Assembly: GCA_037965595.1 (NCBI GenBank)
Contig: CP150183.1
Location: forward strand, 2,604,001-2,668,000
Source of the DNA: Alkalihalobacillus sp. FSL W8-0930
GTDB lineage: Bacteria; Bacillota; Bacilli; Bacillales; Bacillaceae_D
Length of the DNA stretch: 64,000 nt
Reading direction: 5' to 3'
The notes beneath the pieces were generated by a model. It was not told where the DNA came from and searched no databases. It saw nothing but the letters and a program-made list of their open reading frames with translations. Both the position numbers and the translations under genes were made by a program. Shown in pieces: positions 18,331-28,649 of the stretch (positions within the stretch are counted from its first letter, which is position 1; each line of letters opens with the position of its first letter).

Positions 18331-19713
18331 TTAAGAACGGACAGCCACCTTATCTTCAGAAGGAACTGTCGCAAACGATACGTGTTTGCTCTGTTCCCAT
18401 TGATCCTCAGCTGCGCGCATGGACGCCTGCTTCTCTTGTTCTGCTAGCTCAAGCTCAAGAGCAAACATCTTTGTCACCATATCAAGTGACTCATTTGGAT
18501 CCTCTTCGCCCGCTAGCTCTTTAATACGAGTAATCGGATCCTTAAGCAGCTGATTCACAATACTTTTTGTATGCTTACGCAGGACTTTACGGTCGCGCTC
18601 AGAGAGATGAGGCAACTTACGTTCAATGCTCTCCATCGTATCAGCTTGTACAGCTAAAGCCTTTGAACGTAGCGCTGTAATAACAGGAACCACTCCAAGT
18701 GTGTTTAACCACTGGTTAAATTGAACAAGCTCCGCTTCAATTAAAAGTCCAATCTTTTCAGCTTCTTTTTCTCTCTCAGCTAGATTTGACTCAACGATAT
18801 TTTGAAGATCATCAATATCATATAGATAGACATCATCGAATTCACCAATAGCTGGTTCAATATCACGAGGAACCGCAATATCTACGATAAATAATGGGCG
18901 CCCTTTTCTTTTTTTCAAAGCAGCCGCTACGTTCTGTTTCGTTACAACGAAATCGCGTGAACCTGTAGAACTAATAAATACATCCGCATCAATCAACGCA
19001 TCTTCAAGCTCATCAAACGCTCTTGCTTTACCAGAGAAACGATTTGCTAGCTCTTTTGCTTTTTCTTCCGTACGATTGATAACCGTAATTTCGGCAGCAC
19101 CATTTGAATGCAGATGCTTAGCTGTGAGCTCGCTCATTTTTCCGGCTCCAAGTACAAGTACATTCTTCTTATCAAAGCTTCCAAAAATACGTTTCCCTAG
19201 CTCAACCCCAGCGTAGCTTACAGAAACAGCCTGCTGAGAAATATCTGTTAGAGAATGAGCTTTTTTCGCAAACGTCACCGCTTGTTTAAATAACTCATTA
19301 AAGATGGTACCCGTCACTTGTTCTGTTTGTGCAAGCAGGAATTGAGACTTAACCTGTCCCAGGATTTGAGTTTCTCCTAGAATCATTGAATCAAGTCCAG
19401 CCGTCACACGCATCAAGTGCTCAATGGCCACATCATTTTCTTTTATATGAAGATAAGGTGTAATCTCATCTTTTGAAATATCAAACCAATCCGACAGAAA
19501 TGTTTTCGTAAAATGACGACCGGTATGAAGCTGATCGGCAACGACGTACACTTCTGTCCGATTACAGGTAGATATAATTACACATTCTAGTATGCTCTTT
19601 GACACACGTAATTGTTTTAAAGCAGCGGGGAGCTCCGTTTCCTGAAATGCAACTTTTTCTCTCATCTCAACCGGGGCTGTTTTATAATTTAATCCCACTT
19701 GTATTATGTGCAT
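18331..19713 (-). CDS. hemA: Glutamyl-tRNA reductase
   Basis: HemA reduces the glutamate on charged tRNA-Glu to glutamate-1-semialdehyde with NADPH, the first step of heme synthesis. The nucleophile is C50 in [11 protein letters not shown]. The NADPH-binding glycine motif VLGAGKMSE is at about 185-193. The C-terminal 110 residues form the dimerisation helices. At 460 residues it has normal length. It is the first gene of hemAXCDBL; AGGGGTGA lies before ATG 19713. Upstream on the minus strand TTATACTAATGGATG only loosely resembles a PerR box, so PerR control, known in B. subtilis, is not shown here. Confidence 0.97.
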   Translation of the reverse strand: MHIIQVGLNYKTAPVEMREKVAFQETELPAALKQLRVSKSILECVIISTCNRTEVYVVADQLHTGRHFTKTFLSDWFDISKDEITPYLHIKENDVAIEHLMRVTAGLDSMILGETQILGQVKSQFLLAQTEQVTGTIFNELFKQAVTFAKKAHSLTDISQQAVSVSYAGVELGKRIFGSFDKKNVLVLGAGKMSELTAKHLHSNGAAEITVINRTEEKAKELANRFSGKARAFDELEDALIDADVFISSTGSRDFVVTKQNVAAALKKRKGRPLFIVDIAVPRDIEPAIGEFDDVYLYDIDDLQNIVESNLAEREKEAEKIGLLIEAELVQFNQWLNTLGVVPVITALRSKALAVQADTMESIERKLPHLSERDRKVLRKHTKSIVNQLLKDPITRIKELAGEEDPNESLDMVTKMFALELELAEQEKQASMRAAEDQWEQSKHVSFATVPSEDKVAVRS

Positions 19714-19949
19714 GTGTCGCTCACCCCTTAAAAAATATTACGGTCTATGTGCTTACCTATTAACATTGTACTCGGTTTCATTCATCCATTAGTATAACAT
19801 GTAAATGAACATTCTCATCGTAAATTTATGTGAACTTTTTCTCATGTTGTGCTACCATAAATTCAAGTTTAACAAACTAACCCTGTTAATGGTATGCCTT
19901 TTGACTCATTTCGGCAAATGATCTGCTTACCACAAAATCGGAGGTATGA

Positions 19950-20435
19950 ATTCTGAGAAAAGGAAAAGCCGTTTCAATTATGCCCGGTGTCTTGCTCATC
20001 GGACTTGGCAGCTACTTTTTATTGCAAGCCTTCCCGCAACTAGCAGGAAATCAGCTTTTAACCTGGCCATCTATTTTATTAATCATTGGATTGTCTCTTT
20101 TGTTTCAAAGTAAGTATGACGGCTTTCTTTCGTTCCCTGGCGCACTCTTGATTGGACTTGCTATTCACTATCACGGGATGCAGCTCGTCTCGTTTTGGCC
20201 GAGCCATTTGGGTATGTATCCGCTCATTATCAGTATGTCCTTTTTATTCCTTTATACTCGAACAAAACATCAGGGTCTCGTTCCAGGCATTCTGTTATTT
20301 TTGCTCGCACTATTTATGCTCTCACCATGGAAACTGTATTTGCAAAACCCAGCCTTTCTTCCGTTTGGAGACTATTTTTGGCCGGTCGTACTTATAGTGA
20401 TAGGTGTCATTATGCTTTATCAGAAGAAGAGATAA
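19950..20435 (+). CDS. LiaI/LiaF-type small membrane protein with a non-AUG start
   Basis: The first ATG of the frame is at 19980, but no ribosome site precedes it. The frame is open back to 19950, giving a natural family start (LRKGKAVSIMPGVLLIGLG). GGAGG at 19940-19944 lies 5 nt before ATT (19950) and 8 nt before CTG (19953), so translation probably begins at one of these rare codons. The product has about 161 residues with five to six hydrophobic segments and repeated PGxLLIGLGxYFLLQ modules, as in LiaI/LiaF-like (DUF5668-type) proteins of envelope stress systems. It stands alone, divergent from hemA. The rest of such a system is not in the window. Confidence 0.65.
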   Translation: MLRKGKAVSIMPGVLLIGLGSYFLLQAFPQLAGNQLLTWPSILLIIGLSLLFQSKYDGFLSFPGALLIGLAIHYHGMQLVSFWPSHLGMYPLIISMSFLFLYTRTKHQGLVPGILLFLLALFMLSPWKLYLQNPAFLPFGDYFWPVVLIVIGVIMLYQKKR

Positions 20436-20484
20436 GATGGGGGCGAGACATTAGTGTTACGAGTCAAACACGCATATAGCAAAT

Positions 20485-20526
20485 AATCCGCTACAGGAGA
20501 ATCCCTCGCTTTCCGCGGGTACGGCC
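20485..20526. repeat. Left part of dispersed structured repeat, copy A (split by the IS)
   Basis: With the IS and one target copy removed, this part joins 22107-22189 to give a 125 bp element about 80% identical to 43742-43865. It holds GGAGAATCCC (20496-20505), which pairs with GGGTTCTCC at 22174-22182, and CTTTCCGCGG (20509-20518), which pairs with CCGCGGAAAG at 22117-22126. Confidence 0.85.
20517..20526 (+). repeat. Left target-site duplication of the IS4-family element
   Basis: GGGTACGGCC is repeated exactly at 22097-22106 on the other side of the insertion. Confidence 0.9.
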
Positions 20527-22096
20527 CATAGCCGTCAAGTTAAGTAAAATCGGTTTAACTATAGACGATTCTTCGTTAGGATGGGGGTTTAACCAGTCCT
20601 AGGGAGGGATCGTTTGTGTCTTTAAAAGAGGAGTTCAGTACGTTTGCGAAAACCGTGTTGGACGTTTTATCTGTACCGAACCTTCGCCAATCTGCCCGAG
20701 ATGTTGGGTTTGTACAGCGTCTAAAGAAATTAAAACCTGAGGATTTCCTAAGTATTTGTTCCTTTCTTCCTCAACCCGTCGGTGCGACAGAGTTAACACA
20801 GCTTTGCGGGGCTCTTTCACGTGAATCCAATACCCACCTTTCCAAACAAGCCTTACATCAACGCTTCGATGAAAAAGGAGCGGCTTTTTTGAAGCATGTG
20901 TTTTTTCAATTGGCGGCCAAACAAGAGTTGATGGCCATGCCACCTCTTCCTGAGACCCCGTTTTCTCGGATCCGCATCTTAGATGCGACTTCATTTGAAC
21001 GACCAAAGAAAGATGGTACTTCTTCAGATGGAGCGAAAATTCATTTAGAGTATGAGCTATATGAGGGGAAATTTTTGCATACCTTACTTTCCGGTTCAAG
21101 AGAAAGTGACCATCACGCCGCCTATGCATTAGCCGATACGATTCAACCAGGTGATTTGATCATCCGTGATCTCGGCTACTTTTCTGGCGACCATTTGAAA
21201 CAAATCGATCGTGCAGGCGCTTCTTATATCACGCGGACGCCGGCCAATATGACCTATTGGACTAGAGATGATCAAGGGGAACGAATCCAAATCAAACCAG
21301 AAGAAGATGCGAAGCAGCTAGAACCGGGAGCGATCAAAGATTATGGGGTCATCCAATTAGGGGTCAAAGGAAAGAACACCCTTCAAACCCGTGTCATCGT
21401 GCAACGATTGACAGAGGATCAACAAAACAAGAGGAAAGCCGGTTTACGAAAAAGAAGACGGAAAGGGGGTCATACCCAATCCGCCGACAAAAAGGATCAT
21501 ACCCAAATCCTTGCCACTAACCTAACACAGGAAGAAATGGATGTGCAAGCATTGTATCCGATGTATTCCTTACGCTGGCAAGTCGAGATTCTTTTCAAAA
21601 CGTGGAAATCCCTTTTCGCCATTGATCACGTGCGCGCGATGAATCCAGATCGGTTTCTCTGCCACATGTATGGGAAACTTATACACATTCTGCTTTCCTC
21701 GATGGTGGCGTTTCAATGCCGGTTCTATCTTCATCAAAAGCACCACCTCGAAGGCAGTGAATACAAGTGTATCCATCATGCCAAAAGGGCTATAGAAGAG
21801 TCAAAAGGATACGCTCTCTATCATCGTTCTTCATTAGAAGACGTTCTAGAAAATATCTACGAGAGCATTTACCGACATGGACGAAAAGACCATCGCCACC
21901 GCCATCAAAGTCCCTATGACATCTTACAGATCGCCTATGAAACACATGCGCGTGTGGAGTAAAACGGTAGAATCCGGTGCAAAAAAAAATAGAAAAAGAG
22001 CCAATCTACCCATACGTACCCTGATGGAAAATACTAGATCCACTACAAGAGAAAGGATGAGCTCTTTCTTTTTCCTTTCTTAACTTGACGGCTATG
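20527..22096 (+). mobile_element. Complete IS4-family insertion sequence, 1570 bp
   Basis: Perfect 18 bp terminal inverted repeats (CATAGCCGTCAAGTTAAG at 20527-20544 and its complement at 22079-22096) enclose one intact transposase gene and are flanked by 10 bp direct repeats. The length, repeat size and 10 bp duplication fit the IS231-like part of the IS4 family. Intact ends, an open transposase and an identical duplication point to a recent insertion that may still move. Confidence 0.93.
20616..21962 (+). CDS. IS4-family DDE transposase
   Basis: This 448-residue transposase has the catalytic residues D123 (RILDATSFE), D185 (LIIRDLGYF) and E324. The last lies in the exact IS4 YREK signature Y317-x2-R320-x3-E324-x6-K331 (YSLRWQVEILFKTWK). 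A basic stretch KRKAGLRKRRRKGG at 272-285 lies in the insertion region. It starts at GTG 20616, eight bases after GGAGG. No frameshift or stop interrupts it. It cuts and rejoins the element at the 18 bp ends described above. Confidence 0.95.
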   Translation: MSLKEEFSTFAKTVLDVLSVPNLRQSARDVGFVQRLKKLKPEDFLSICSFLPQPVGATELTQLCGALSRESNTHLSKQALHQRFDEKGAAFLKHVFFQLAAKQELMAMPPLPETPFSRIRILDATSFERPKKDGTSSDGAKIHLEYELYEGKFLHTLLSGSRESDHHAAYALADTIQPGDLIIRDLGYFSGDHLKQIDRAGASYITRTPANMTYWTRDDQGERIQIKPEEDAKQLEPGAIKDYGVIQLGVKGKNTLQTRVIVQRLTEDQQNKRKAGLRKRRRKGGHTQSADKKDHTQILATNLTQEEMDVQALYPMYSLRWQVEILFKTWKSLFAIDHVRAMNPDRFLCHMYGKLIHILLSSMVAFQCRFYLHQKHHLEGSEYKCIHHAKRAIEESKGYALYHRSSLEDVLENIYESIYRHGRKDHRHRHQSPYDILQIAYETHARVE

Positions 22097-22106
22097 GGGT
22101 ACGGCC
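22097..22106 (+). repeat. Right target-site duplication of the IS4-family element
   Basis: GGGTACGGCC is identical to the copy at 20517-20526. Confidence 0.9.
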
Positions 22107-22189
22107 TCAGCCCCTTCCGCGGAAAGGCCACCGCTGAAATGTCTTCACCTCGCACTGTTTCCGCAGGAGTCTCGGGTTCTCCTTTCGCT
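22107..22189. repeat. Right part of dispersed structured repeat, copy A
   Basis: It continues the element interrupted at 20526 and ends with CCGCAGGAGTCTCGGGTTCT, which is identical in copy B (43838-43855). No gene is present between the IS and the ysxC terminator; a frame at 22145-22342 has no ribosome site. Confidence 0.85.
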
Positions 22190-22198
22190 CGTCGTAGT

Positions 22199-22243
22199 AA
22201 AAAAACGAATGGCGAATGATTCTATAGTAGAATCATTCGCCAT
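22199..22243 (-). terminator. Strong hairpin terminator downstream of ysxC
   Basis: A perfect 16 bp stem (22209-22224 with 22228-22243) and a 3-base loop are followed by seven T on the minus strand (22199-22205), about 120 bp after the ysxC stop. Confidence 0.85.
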
Positions 22244-22359
22244 TTCCTCATTGATTTTTAGTTTTGTCTTAATCTCGTCTTTTACCTTGTTATCTGACCA
22301 TGCGGAATTCCCAACAGAGCGAATCCGTGTACACTTTTTCAAAACGTTTAGTTGATAAC

Positions 22360-22941
22360 TTAAATCATTTTCTGAATCGCACGCCAGACGGTTTCTCGTC
22401 CGTAGCCGGTTTCAGATGAGAATAAGAACAATTGATCTTCTTCACGTAACTCAAGCTCGTCCGAAATGATTTTAAGATGCTTCTGCCATTTTGATTTTGC
22501 GATCTTGTCGCCCTTAGTCGCCACAACAATAACTGGAATCTCAAAATGATGCAACCAATCATACATCAGCTTGTCCTCTTTCGAAGGCTTGTGTCTAAAA
22601 TCGACGAGCAATAATACCGCTTTTAACTGCTCGCGCTCCATAAAGAACTGCTCAATCATTTTTCCCCATTGATCTCTTACTGATTTTGCCACTTTAGCAA
22701 ACCCGTATCCTGGGACATCAACAAAATGAATCTTCTCATTAATTTCATAGAAATTGAGAGTTTGTGTCTTACCGGGCTGTCCAGACGTTCTCGCCAGGCT
22801 TTTCCGGTTAATCATTTTGTTAATAAATGATGATTTACCCACATTAGACCTTCCTGCCAAGGCAATCTCCGGCAGAAAGGTATTAGGATATTGTTCAGGT
22901 TTTACAGCAATATATTTAAGATCAACCTTTGTAATTTTCAT
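22360..22941 (-). CDS. ysxC: Ribosome biogenesis GTPase YsxC (EngB)
   Basis: This essential GTPase acts in late 50S ribosome assembly. The G1 motif is GRSNVGKSS (30-38), G3 is DVPGYGF (about 75-81) and G4 is TKGDK (about 142-146). The 193 residues match the family. It starts at ATG 22941, 4 bp after the lonA stop, so it is coupled to lonA as in B. subtilis. In B. subtilis hemA follows closely; here a terminator, the split repeat, the IS and another gene lie between. Confidence 0.97.
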   Translation of the reverse strand: MKITKVDLKYIAVKPEQYPNTFLPEIALAGRSNVGKSSFINKMINRKSLARTSGQPGKTQTLNFYEINEKIHFVDVPGYGFAKVAKSVRDQWGKMIEQFFMEREQLKAVLLLVDFRHKPSKEDKLMYDWLHHFEIPVIVVATKGDKIAKSKWQKHLKIISDELELREEDQLFLFSSETGYGRETVWRAIQKMI

Positions 22942-22945
22942 ATGA

Positions 22946-25267
22946 TCATTCCCCTAAAGCGTGTTCCAACACCTGATCCAGATGTGACACGAGTATAAAT
23001 TGAAGCTCATCGCGTACACTCTTTGGAATATCATCAAGGTCTTTTTCATTATCTTGCGGTATAATAATGGTCTTTAACCCTGCACGATGCGCGCTCATTG
23101 ATTTTTCTTTTAGTCCGCCAATTGGCAGAACTCTACCTCTTAATGTGATCTCACCAGTCATTCCTACTTCACGTTTCACATATCGACCTGTTAACGCAGA
23201 GATTAAGGCTGTTGCCATCGTAATACCTGCGGATGGACCATCCTTAGGAGTGGCGCCTTCTGGAACGTGAATATGAATATCCATGTTTTCATGGAAGGAA
23301 GAGTCTATCTTTAGTTCATTTGAACGAGAGCGAATGTAGCTAAATGCCGCTTGAGCCGACTCTTTCATAACGTCTCCAAGCTTTCCTGTTAACGTCAGCT
23401 TACCCTTACCAGGTACAACTGATACCTCAATTGATAATGTATCACCACCAACTGACGTATAAGCAAGTCCAGTAGCTGCACCAATTTGATTTTCTTCCTC
23501 TGCTAGGCCATAACGGAAACGTGGTTTACCGAGCATCTCTTCAACTACTTTTTCGGTCACATTTACACGTTTCTTTTCCCCAGTTACAAGGATTTTTGCT
23601 GCCTTCCGACAAAGTGTTGCCATTTGTCGTTCAAGATTACGTACTCCCGCTTCACGTGTGTAGTAACGGATGATTTTTTGCAGGGCTTCGTTCGCCACAC
23701 GCATTTTATTACCGTTTAATCCGTGTTCTTTAATCTGTTTTGGAAGCAGATAGGTTTTAGCGATCTCCATTTTCTCAAGCTCTGTGTATCCAGCAATCGA
23801 AATGATTTCCATTCGGTCAAGTAATGGTCCAGGAATGGTATTCAGGTTGTTTGCTGTCGTCACAAACATGACTTTAGACAAATCATATGGCTCTTCAATG
23901 TAGTGATCACTAAATGTGTTGTTTTGTTCAGGATCAAGTACCTCAAGCAATGCAGAAGAAGGATCTCCCCTAAAATCTTGAGCCATCTTATCAATTTCAT
24001 CCAGTAAAAAGACAGGATTAATGGTTCCTGCTTTTTTCATTCCCTGAATTAAACGTCCTGGCATCGCTCCAACATACGTGCGTCGATGTCCGCGAATTTC
24101 GGCTTCATCACGAACGCCTCCAAGCGACATTCGAACAAATTCTCGATTCAGTGAACGAGCAATGGAACGAGCAAGAGAGGTTTTCCCTACTCCAGGAGGG
24201 CCAGTTAAGCATAGAATTGGACCTTTGAGCTCTTGAGTAAGCTGTCTGACCGCTAAATATTCTAACACACGCTCTTTTACTTTTTCGAGTCCGTAATGAT
24301 CCTCATTTAATACTTCTTCAGAATGATTCACATCAAGTTGATCGTCCGTTTCATTAACCCATGGGAGCTGGATCAGCCAGTCTAAATAAGTCCGTAAAAC
24401 AGAGCTCTCCGCTGAGCTCGCAGGCATCTTTTCGAAGCGATCAAGTTCCTTTAATGCCTTTTCCTTTGTTGAGGCAGGCATTTCCGTTGCTTCAATCTGC
24501 TCTCGTAAGCTACTTACTTCACCAGAGCGTCCATCTTTATCCCCAAGCTCTTTTTGGATGGCTTTCATTTGTTCACGCAGATAATATTCTTTTTGCGTTT
24601 TTTCCATCGACTTCTTAACACGTTGGCTAATTTTCTTCTCAAGTCCAAGGATCTCTTGTTCGTTATTTAAAATGTCAATTAGCTTCACAAGGCGTGCATG
24701 AATAGAGCTTGTTTCAAGTAATTCCTGCTTCTGTTGTAGCTTAAGTGGCAAATTAGCTGCAATCACATCAGTTAGCCGACTTGCATCAGTAATATCGGCA
24801 ACTGTGGCCACGGTCTCAGCAGACACCTTCTTTGAAAGCTTAGAGAACTGCTCAAACATAGACATGACGTGCCTCATCATCGCTTGTACTTCAGGCGTAA
24901 CGTCCGTATCTTCTTCATGAACGGTTGAGATCTCAACGTGTAAATAAGACTCGTTTGTAATGTAACGCTCAATTTTTGCTCGCTGAAGTCCTTCCACATG
25001 AATACGAACCGTACCATTTGAAAGCTTTGTCATTTCATTCACACGAGCTAGCGTACCAACCGTGTAGATATCTTCTTCTGTTGGTTGATCAAGTTTAATT
25101 TCTTTCTGAGTAGACAGAAAAATTTCCTGGTCATCTTCCATCGCTTGCTGCAAAGCCTCTACAGATTTTGTTCTTCCTACATCAAGATGTAACACCATCT
25201 TTGGAAAAACCAATAATCCACGTAAAGGCAGAAGCGGAATATGCCGTTTCTTTTCTGTTTCGACCAT
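22946..25267 (-). CDS. lonA: ATP-dependent protease LonA
   Basis: This cytosolic AAA+ protease degrades damaged and regulatory proteins. It has an N-terminal LON substrate domain ([21 protein letters not shown] at the start), a coiled middle part, the Walker [10 protein letters not shown] near 355, and the Ser-Lys protease domain with catalytic Ser in [12 protein letters not shown] near 677 and the Lys near 720. I start at ATG 25267, nine bases after GGAGG, giving 773 residues, the same size as B. subtilis LonA. A TTG eleven codons upstream lies before the ribosome site. A hairpin in its leader is listed separately. Confidence 0.96.
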   Translation of the reverse strand: MVETEKKRHIPLLPLRGLLVFPKMVLHLDVGRTKSVEALQQAMEDDQEIFLSTQKEIKLDQPTEEDIYTVGTLARVNEMTKLSNGTVRIHVEGLQRAKIERYITNESYLHVEISTVHEEDTDVTPEVQAMMRHVMSMFEQFSKLSKKVSAETVATVADITDASRLTDVIAANLPLKLQQKQELLETSSIHARLVKLIDILNNEQEILGLEKKISQRVKKSMEKTQKEYYLREQMKAIQKELGDKDGRSGEVSSLREQIEATEMPASTKEKALKELDRFEKMPASSAESSVLRTYLDWLIQLPWVNETDDQLDVNHSEEVLNEDHYGLEKVKERVLEYLAVRQLTQELKGPILCLTGPPGVGKTSLARSIARSLNREFVRMSLGGVRDEAEIRGHRRTYVGAMPGRLIQGMKKAGTINPVFLLDEIDKMAQDFRGDPSSALLEVLDPEQNNTFSDHYIEEPYDLSKVMFVTTANNLNTIPGPLLDRMEIISIAGYTELEKMEIAKTYLLPKQIKEHGLNGNKMRVANEALQKIIRYYTREAGVRNLERQMATLCRKAAKILVTGEKKRVNVTEKVVEEMLGKPRFRYGLAEEENQIGAATGLAYTSVGGDTLSIEVSVVPGKGKLTLTGKLGDVMKESAQAAFSYIRSRSNELKIDSSFHENMDIHIHVPEGATPKDGPSAGITMATALISALTGRYVKREVGMTGEITLRGRVLPIGGLKEKSMSAHRAGLKTIIIPQDNEKDLDDIPKSVRDELQFILVSHLDQVLEHALGE

Positions 25268-25305
25268 CCGCGAACACCTCCGAATTCCTGTTCCAGACAA
25301 ATCAG

Positions 25306-25341
25306 ACGAGGATTAGTTTCTTAGTAGACCCTAATCCTCGT
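25306..25341 (-). promoter_or_regulatory. Hairpin in the lonB-lonA intergenic leader
   Basis: The 11 bp perfect stem ACGAGGATTAG/CTAATCCTCGT (25306-25316, 25331-25341) lies 39-74 bp before the lonA start. No T run follows, so it is not a standard terminator. I see no CIRCE or CtsR box. Confidence 0.5.
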
Positions 25342-25473
25342 TCTGTTATCGTAGTCTATGCGTTCTTGCTGTTTTACGCGCACATTATGTCAATATTTCT
25401 TTTCATAACTAATCGCTTTTAAAGCTACTCAAGCACTTTCTCAATTCTATCTTATCCAGGTTTTTTTGTCTAT

Positions 25474-27144
25474 TTATACAGACGTAGCAATTGATCCTTT
25501 TGTACCAGCCTGTGCCGGGATCGTTTCTTCTTTGATGGATGGTAATAATGCAAGTTCAAGAACATCGTCTAATGTGGAAACTGGTATGACTTCCACCCCT
25601 TCAATTTCCTGAAGAATCGTTTGGGCATTTTCTACAGGAATGATGACCTTCGTCGCCCCTGCTAATTTAGCCGCTTCTACCTTCGCTACTACGCCACCAA
25701 TTGGCTTAACCTGACCACGAATACTAAGTTCTCCCGTCATAGCGAGATCATGCCTAATTGGTTGTTCATGAATGGCTGAATAAATGCCACAAGCAATGGC
25801 GATCCCCGCTGATGGGCCGTCCACTGGACCCCCACCCGGGAAGTTTACATGAATATCGTAATCCGCTGTTGGTGTTCCCATTCTCCGAAGAACCGTAACG
25901 ACGTTTTCAACAGAGCCTTTAGCCATACTTTTGCGTCGGATGGAACGAGCTTGAGTACCTGTGCTCTCTTCCTCCGCAATGCCTGTAATGTTAATCGTCC
26001 CTTTTTGCATATGCGGGATGACGTTCACTTCAATTTCTAGAAGCGCCCCTAAATTTGGACCATACACAGCTAGTCCATTGACAAGCCCAATGGCCGGCTC
26101 ATCATGGATGCGTTTTTCTGGACGTGGCGTGATTTGTCCAGCGTGAAGCACCCACTCAATGTCACTCACTTGAATCTGTTTTCGACCTTCAGCTGTTGCC
26201 AACCCTGATGCAATTTGAATGATATTTACAGTTTCACGTCCGTTTGTAGCATATCTTGATATCTTCATCCCTGCTTGCTCTTCAAGCTCAAACTTTATCT
26301 TTTGTGCAGCATTTTCCGCTATTTTTATAATTTCCTCAGGCTTTAACGCCCGGAAAAATACCTCCATACAGCGAGATCGGATCGCTGGTGGAATTTCATC
26401 TGGTTGTCTCGTTGTTGCAGCAATTAAGCGAAAATCAGCAGGCAATCCCTTTTGGAAAATCTCATGAATATGCTTGGGTATGTTTGCATTTTCTTCACTG
26501 TAGTACACACTTTCTAAAAATACTTTTCGATCTTCTAGTACCTTCAAAAGCTTGTTCTGTTGAATGGAGTGTAATTCACCAATCTCGTCAATAAATAAAA
26601 CGCCACCGTGTGCTTTTGATACGGCCCCTTGTTTCGGTTGCGGAATCCCAGCCTGGCCCATTGCTCCCGCTCCTTGATAAATTGGGTCATGAACGGAGCC
26701 AATCAGTGGGTCTGCAATCCCCCGCTCATCAAATCTAGCGGTTGTCCCATCTAGTTCAACAAACACAGCCTCTTTTGAAAAAGGTGAGCCTGCATGTGTT
26801 TTGGCTTCTTTTAATACCAATCGTGCTGCGGCTGTTTTCCCGACGCCTGGCGGACCATATATAATCACGTGTTGAGGGTTAGGTCCACACATTGCTGCTT
26901 TTAAGGCGCGAATACCCTCTTTTTGTCCGACAATATCTTCAAACCCGCTCGGACGGACCTTTTCAGACAATGGCTCCGTTAACGTAATCGCTCGCATTTT
27001 TCGTAATTGTTCCATCTCTTTCTTTGATTCTTTATCGATGCTCACTCGTTGACTACGCTGCCCCTTTAACAAATTCCAAAAATAGAGGCCGATTACTACA
27101 CCAAAAAATAGTTGTACAATTAACACAATACCTGTCCAGTTCAC
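25474..27144 (-). CDS. lonB: LonB, membrane-linked sporulation Lon protease
   Basis: This Lon-type protease is active in the forespore in B. subtilis. An N-terminal membrane anchor (WTGIVLIVQLFFGVVIGLYF) is followed by an AAA+ domain (Walker [30 protein letters not shown] as Walker B) and a Lon protease domain with catalytic Ser in VDGPSAGIAIACG and the Lys region GGVVAKVEAAKLAG. I chose GTG 27144, seven bases after AGGAGG, because the resulting start MNWTGIVLIVQLFFG matches the family. That gives 556 residues. It has no N-terminal LON substrate domain. Confidence 0.95.
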   Translation of the reverse strand: MNWTGIVLIVQLFFGVVIGLYFWNLLKGQRSQRVSIDKESKKEMEQLRKMRAITLTEPLSEKVRPSGFEDIVGQKEGIRALKAAMCGPNPQHVIIYGPPGVGKTAAARLVLKEAKTHAGSPFSKEAVFVELDGTTARFDERGIADPLIGSVHDPIYQGAGAMGQAGIPQPKQGAVSKAHGGVLFIDEIGELHSIQQNKLLKVLEDRKVFLESVYYSEENANIPKHIHEIFQKGLPADFRLIAATTRQPDEIPPAIRSRCMEVFFRALKPEEIIKIAENAAQKIKFELEEQAGMKISRYATNGRETVNIIQIASGLATAEGRKQIQVSDIEWVLHAGQITPRPEKRIHDEPAIGLVNGLAVYGPNLGALLEIEVNVIPHMQKGTINITGIAEEESTGTQARSIRRKSMAKGSVENVVTVLRRMGTPTADYDIHVNFPGGGPVDGPSAGIAIACGIYSAIHEQPIRHDLAMTGELSIRGQVKPIGGVVAKVEAAKLAGATKVIIPVENAQTILQEIEGVEVIPVSTLDDVLELALLPSIKEETIPAQAGTKGSIATSV

Positions 27145-27257
27145 ACCATTTCCTCCTGTCACTCACTAATCTGTGCTTAGTATGACCGAACCATCGTTGA
27201 CTCATTACGGCATATTTGTCTAAAGCATAGTAAATGTTGGAAAGGTGTGCCTAAACA

Positions 27258-27289
27258 AAAAAGAGCAGCGACTGCTCGCTGCTCTTTTT
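27258..27289. terminator. clpX terminator
   Basis: A 13-14 bp stem around GAGCAGCGA/TCGCTGCTC with A and T runs on both sides follows the clpX stop at 27292. Confidence 0.9.
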
Positions 27290-27291
27290 GA

Positions 27292-28566
27292 TTATGCACT
27301 TTCTTTTGGTTTTCTAGTATCAATCGTGATTTCCGTACCATCGTCTGTTTTAAGGATTGGTGTAGCACCTTCAGTGATACATTTATCGTGAATAATACAT
27401 TTCACAATGTCCTCACGTGATGGTAAATCAAACATGACATCAAGCATAATGCCTTCAATAATAGAGCGAAGTCCACGAGCACCTGTTTTACGTTCAATCG
27501 CTTTGTTAGCAATCTCCGTTAACGCTGCTTCTGTAAATTCAAGCTCAACATCATCAAGCTCTAAAAGCTTTTGATATTGTTTCACAAGCGCATTCTTTGG
27601 TTGAGTTAGAATCTCAACAAGCGCTTTTGAATCAAGTGGCTCTAGGCTTGAGATAACAGGTAGTCGACCGATAAATTCTGGAATTAATCCAAAACGTAAT
27701 AAGTCTTCCGGAAGAACTTTTGCTAGGTATTCACCTGGTTTTAGTTCTTCTTGTTTTGTATCAGAGCCAAATCCGATAATCTTCTTACCTAGACGGCGCT
27801 TAATGATTTGTTCGATGCCATCAAATGCTCCTCCACAGATGAAGAGAACGTTTGTTGTATCAATTTGAATAAATTCTTGATGAGGATGCTTACGTCCGCC
27901 TTGAGGTGGAACACTTGCTGTCGTTCCTTCAAGAATTTTTAATAGGGCTTGTTGCACCCCTTCACCAGATACATCACGAGTAATTGACGGGTTCTCGGAC
28001 TTACGAGCTACCTTATCAATTTCATCAATGTAAATGATTCCTTTTTCAGCTTTCTCAACGTCATAATCTGCTGCTTGGATCAGTTTAAGTAAAATGTTCT
28101 CTACATCTTCCCCAACATAACCAGCCTCAGTAAGTGACGTGGCGTCCGCTACTGCAAATGGTACATTTAAAATACGTGCTAGCGTTTGAGCAAGTAACGT
28201 TTTACCACTACCAGTAGGTCCAATCATACAAATGTTACTCTTAGCCAGCTCAACTTCTTCAGAGCGGCTTAATGAGTTAATACGCTTATAGTGATTGTAA
28301 ACTGCTACAGAAAGTGACTTTTTCGCATTTCCTTGACCAATAACATAATCATCTAATACTTCACAGATTTCATATGGCTTTGGAATTTCTTGAAACTCTA
28401 CTTCTTCTTCTGTTCCAAGCTCTTCTTCTACAATTTCTGTACATAATTCAATACATTCATCACATATATACACACCAGGTCCAGCAACAAGCTTGCGAAC
28501 TTGGTCTTGAGTTTTTCCACAGAAAGAACACTTTAATTGTCCCTTTTCCTCGTTAAACTTAAACAT
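27292..28566 (-). CDS. clpX: ClpX, ATPase subunit of ClpXP
   Basis: ClpX unfolds substrates and feeds them to ClpP. The N-terminal C4 zinc domain has C13, C16, C35 and C38 ([10 protein letters not shown] ... [10 protein letters not shown]). The Walker A is GPTGSGKT near 118, and the IGFG loop near 267 contacts ClpP, so it is a full ClpP partner. I start at ATG 28566, preceded by GAGGGGTGATCTC, giving 424 residues, the normal size. A separate small gene for the same kind of zinc domain lies 83 bp upstream on the same strand. A terminator follows. Confidence 0.97.
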   Translation of the reverse strand: MFKFNEEKGQLKCSFCGKTQDQVRKLVAGPGVYICDECIELCTEIVEEELGTEEEVEFQEIPKPYEICEVLDDYVIGQGNAKKSLSVAVYNHYKRINSLSRSEEVELAKSNICMIGPTGSGKTLLAQTLARILNVPFAVADATSLTEAGYVGEDVENILLKLIQAADYDVEKAEKGIIYIDEIDKVARKSENPSITRDVSGEGVQQALLKILEGTTASVPPQGGRKHPHQEFIQIDTTNVLFICGGAFDGIEQIIKRRLGKKIIGFGSDTKQEELKPGEYLAKVLPEDLLRFGLIPEFIGRLPVISSLEPLDSKALVEILTQPKNALVKQYQKLLELDDVELEFTEAALTEIANKAIERKTGARGLRSIIEGIMLDVMFDLPSREDIVKCIIHDKCITEGATPILKTDDGTEITIDTRKPKESA

Positions 28567-28649
28567 GAGATCACCCCTCACAAAATATTGTACCATTCGC
28601 ATCGGTGTCATGACCATATATAAGCATTGTCATGAACCTGCGCTGTACA

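Noticed and set aside
19750-19850. Possible PerR box upstream of hemA
   Set aside because: TTATACTAATGGATG matches the consensus at only about 10 of 15 positions, and the second half is lost.
22145-22342. 65-codon minus-strand frame after ysxC
   Set aside because: It has no ribosome site, it spans a strong terminator and the dispersed repeat, and its product has no family look.
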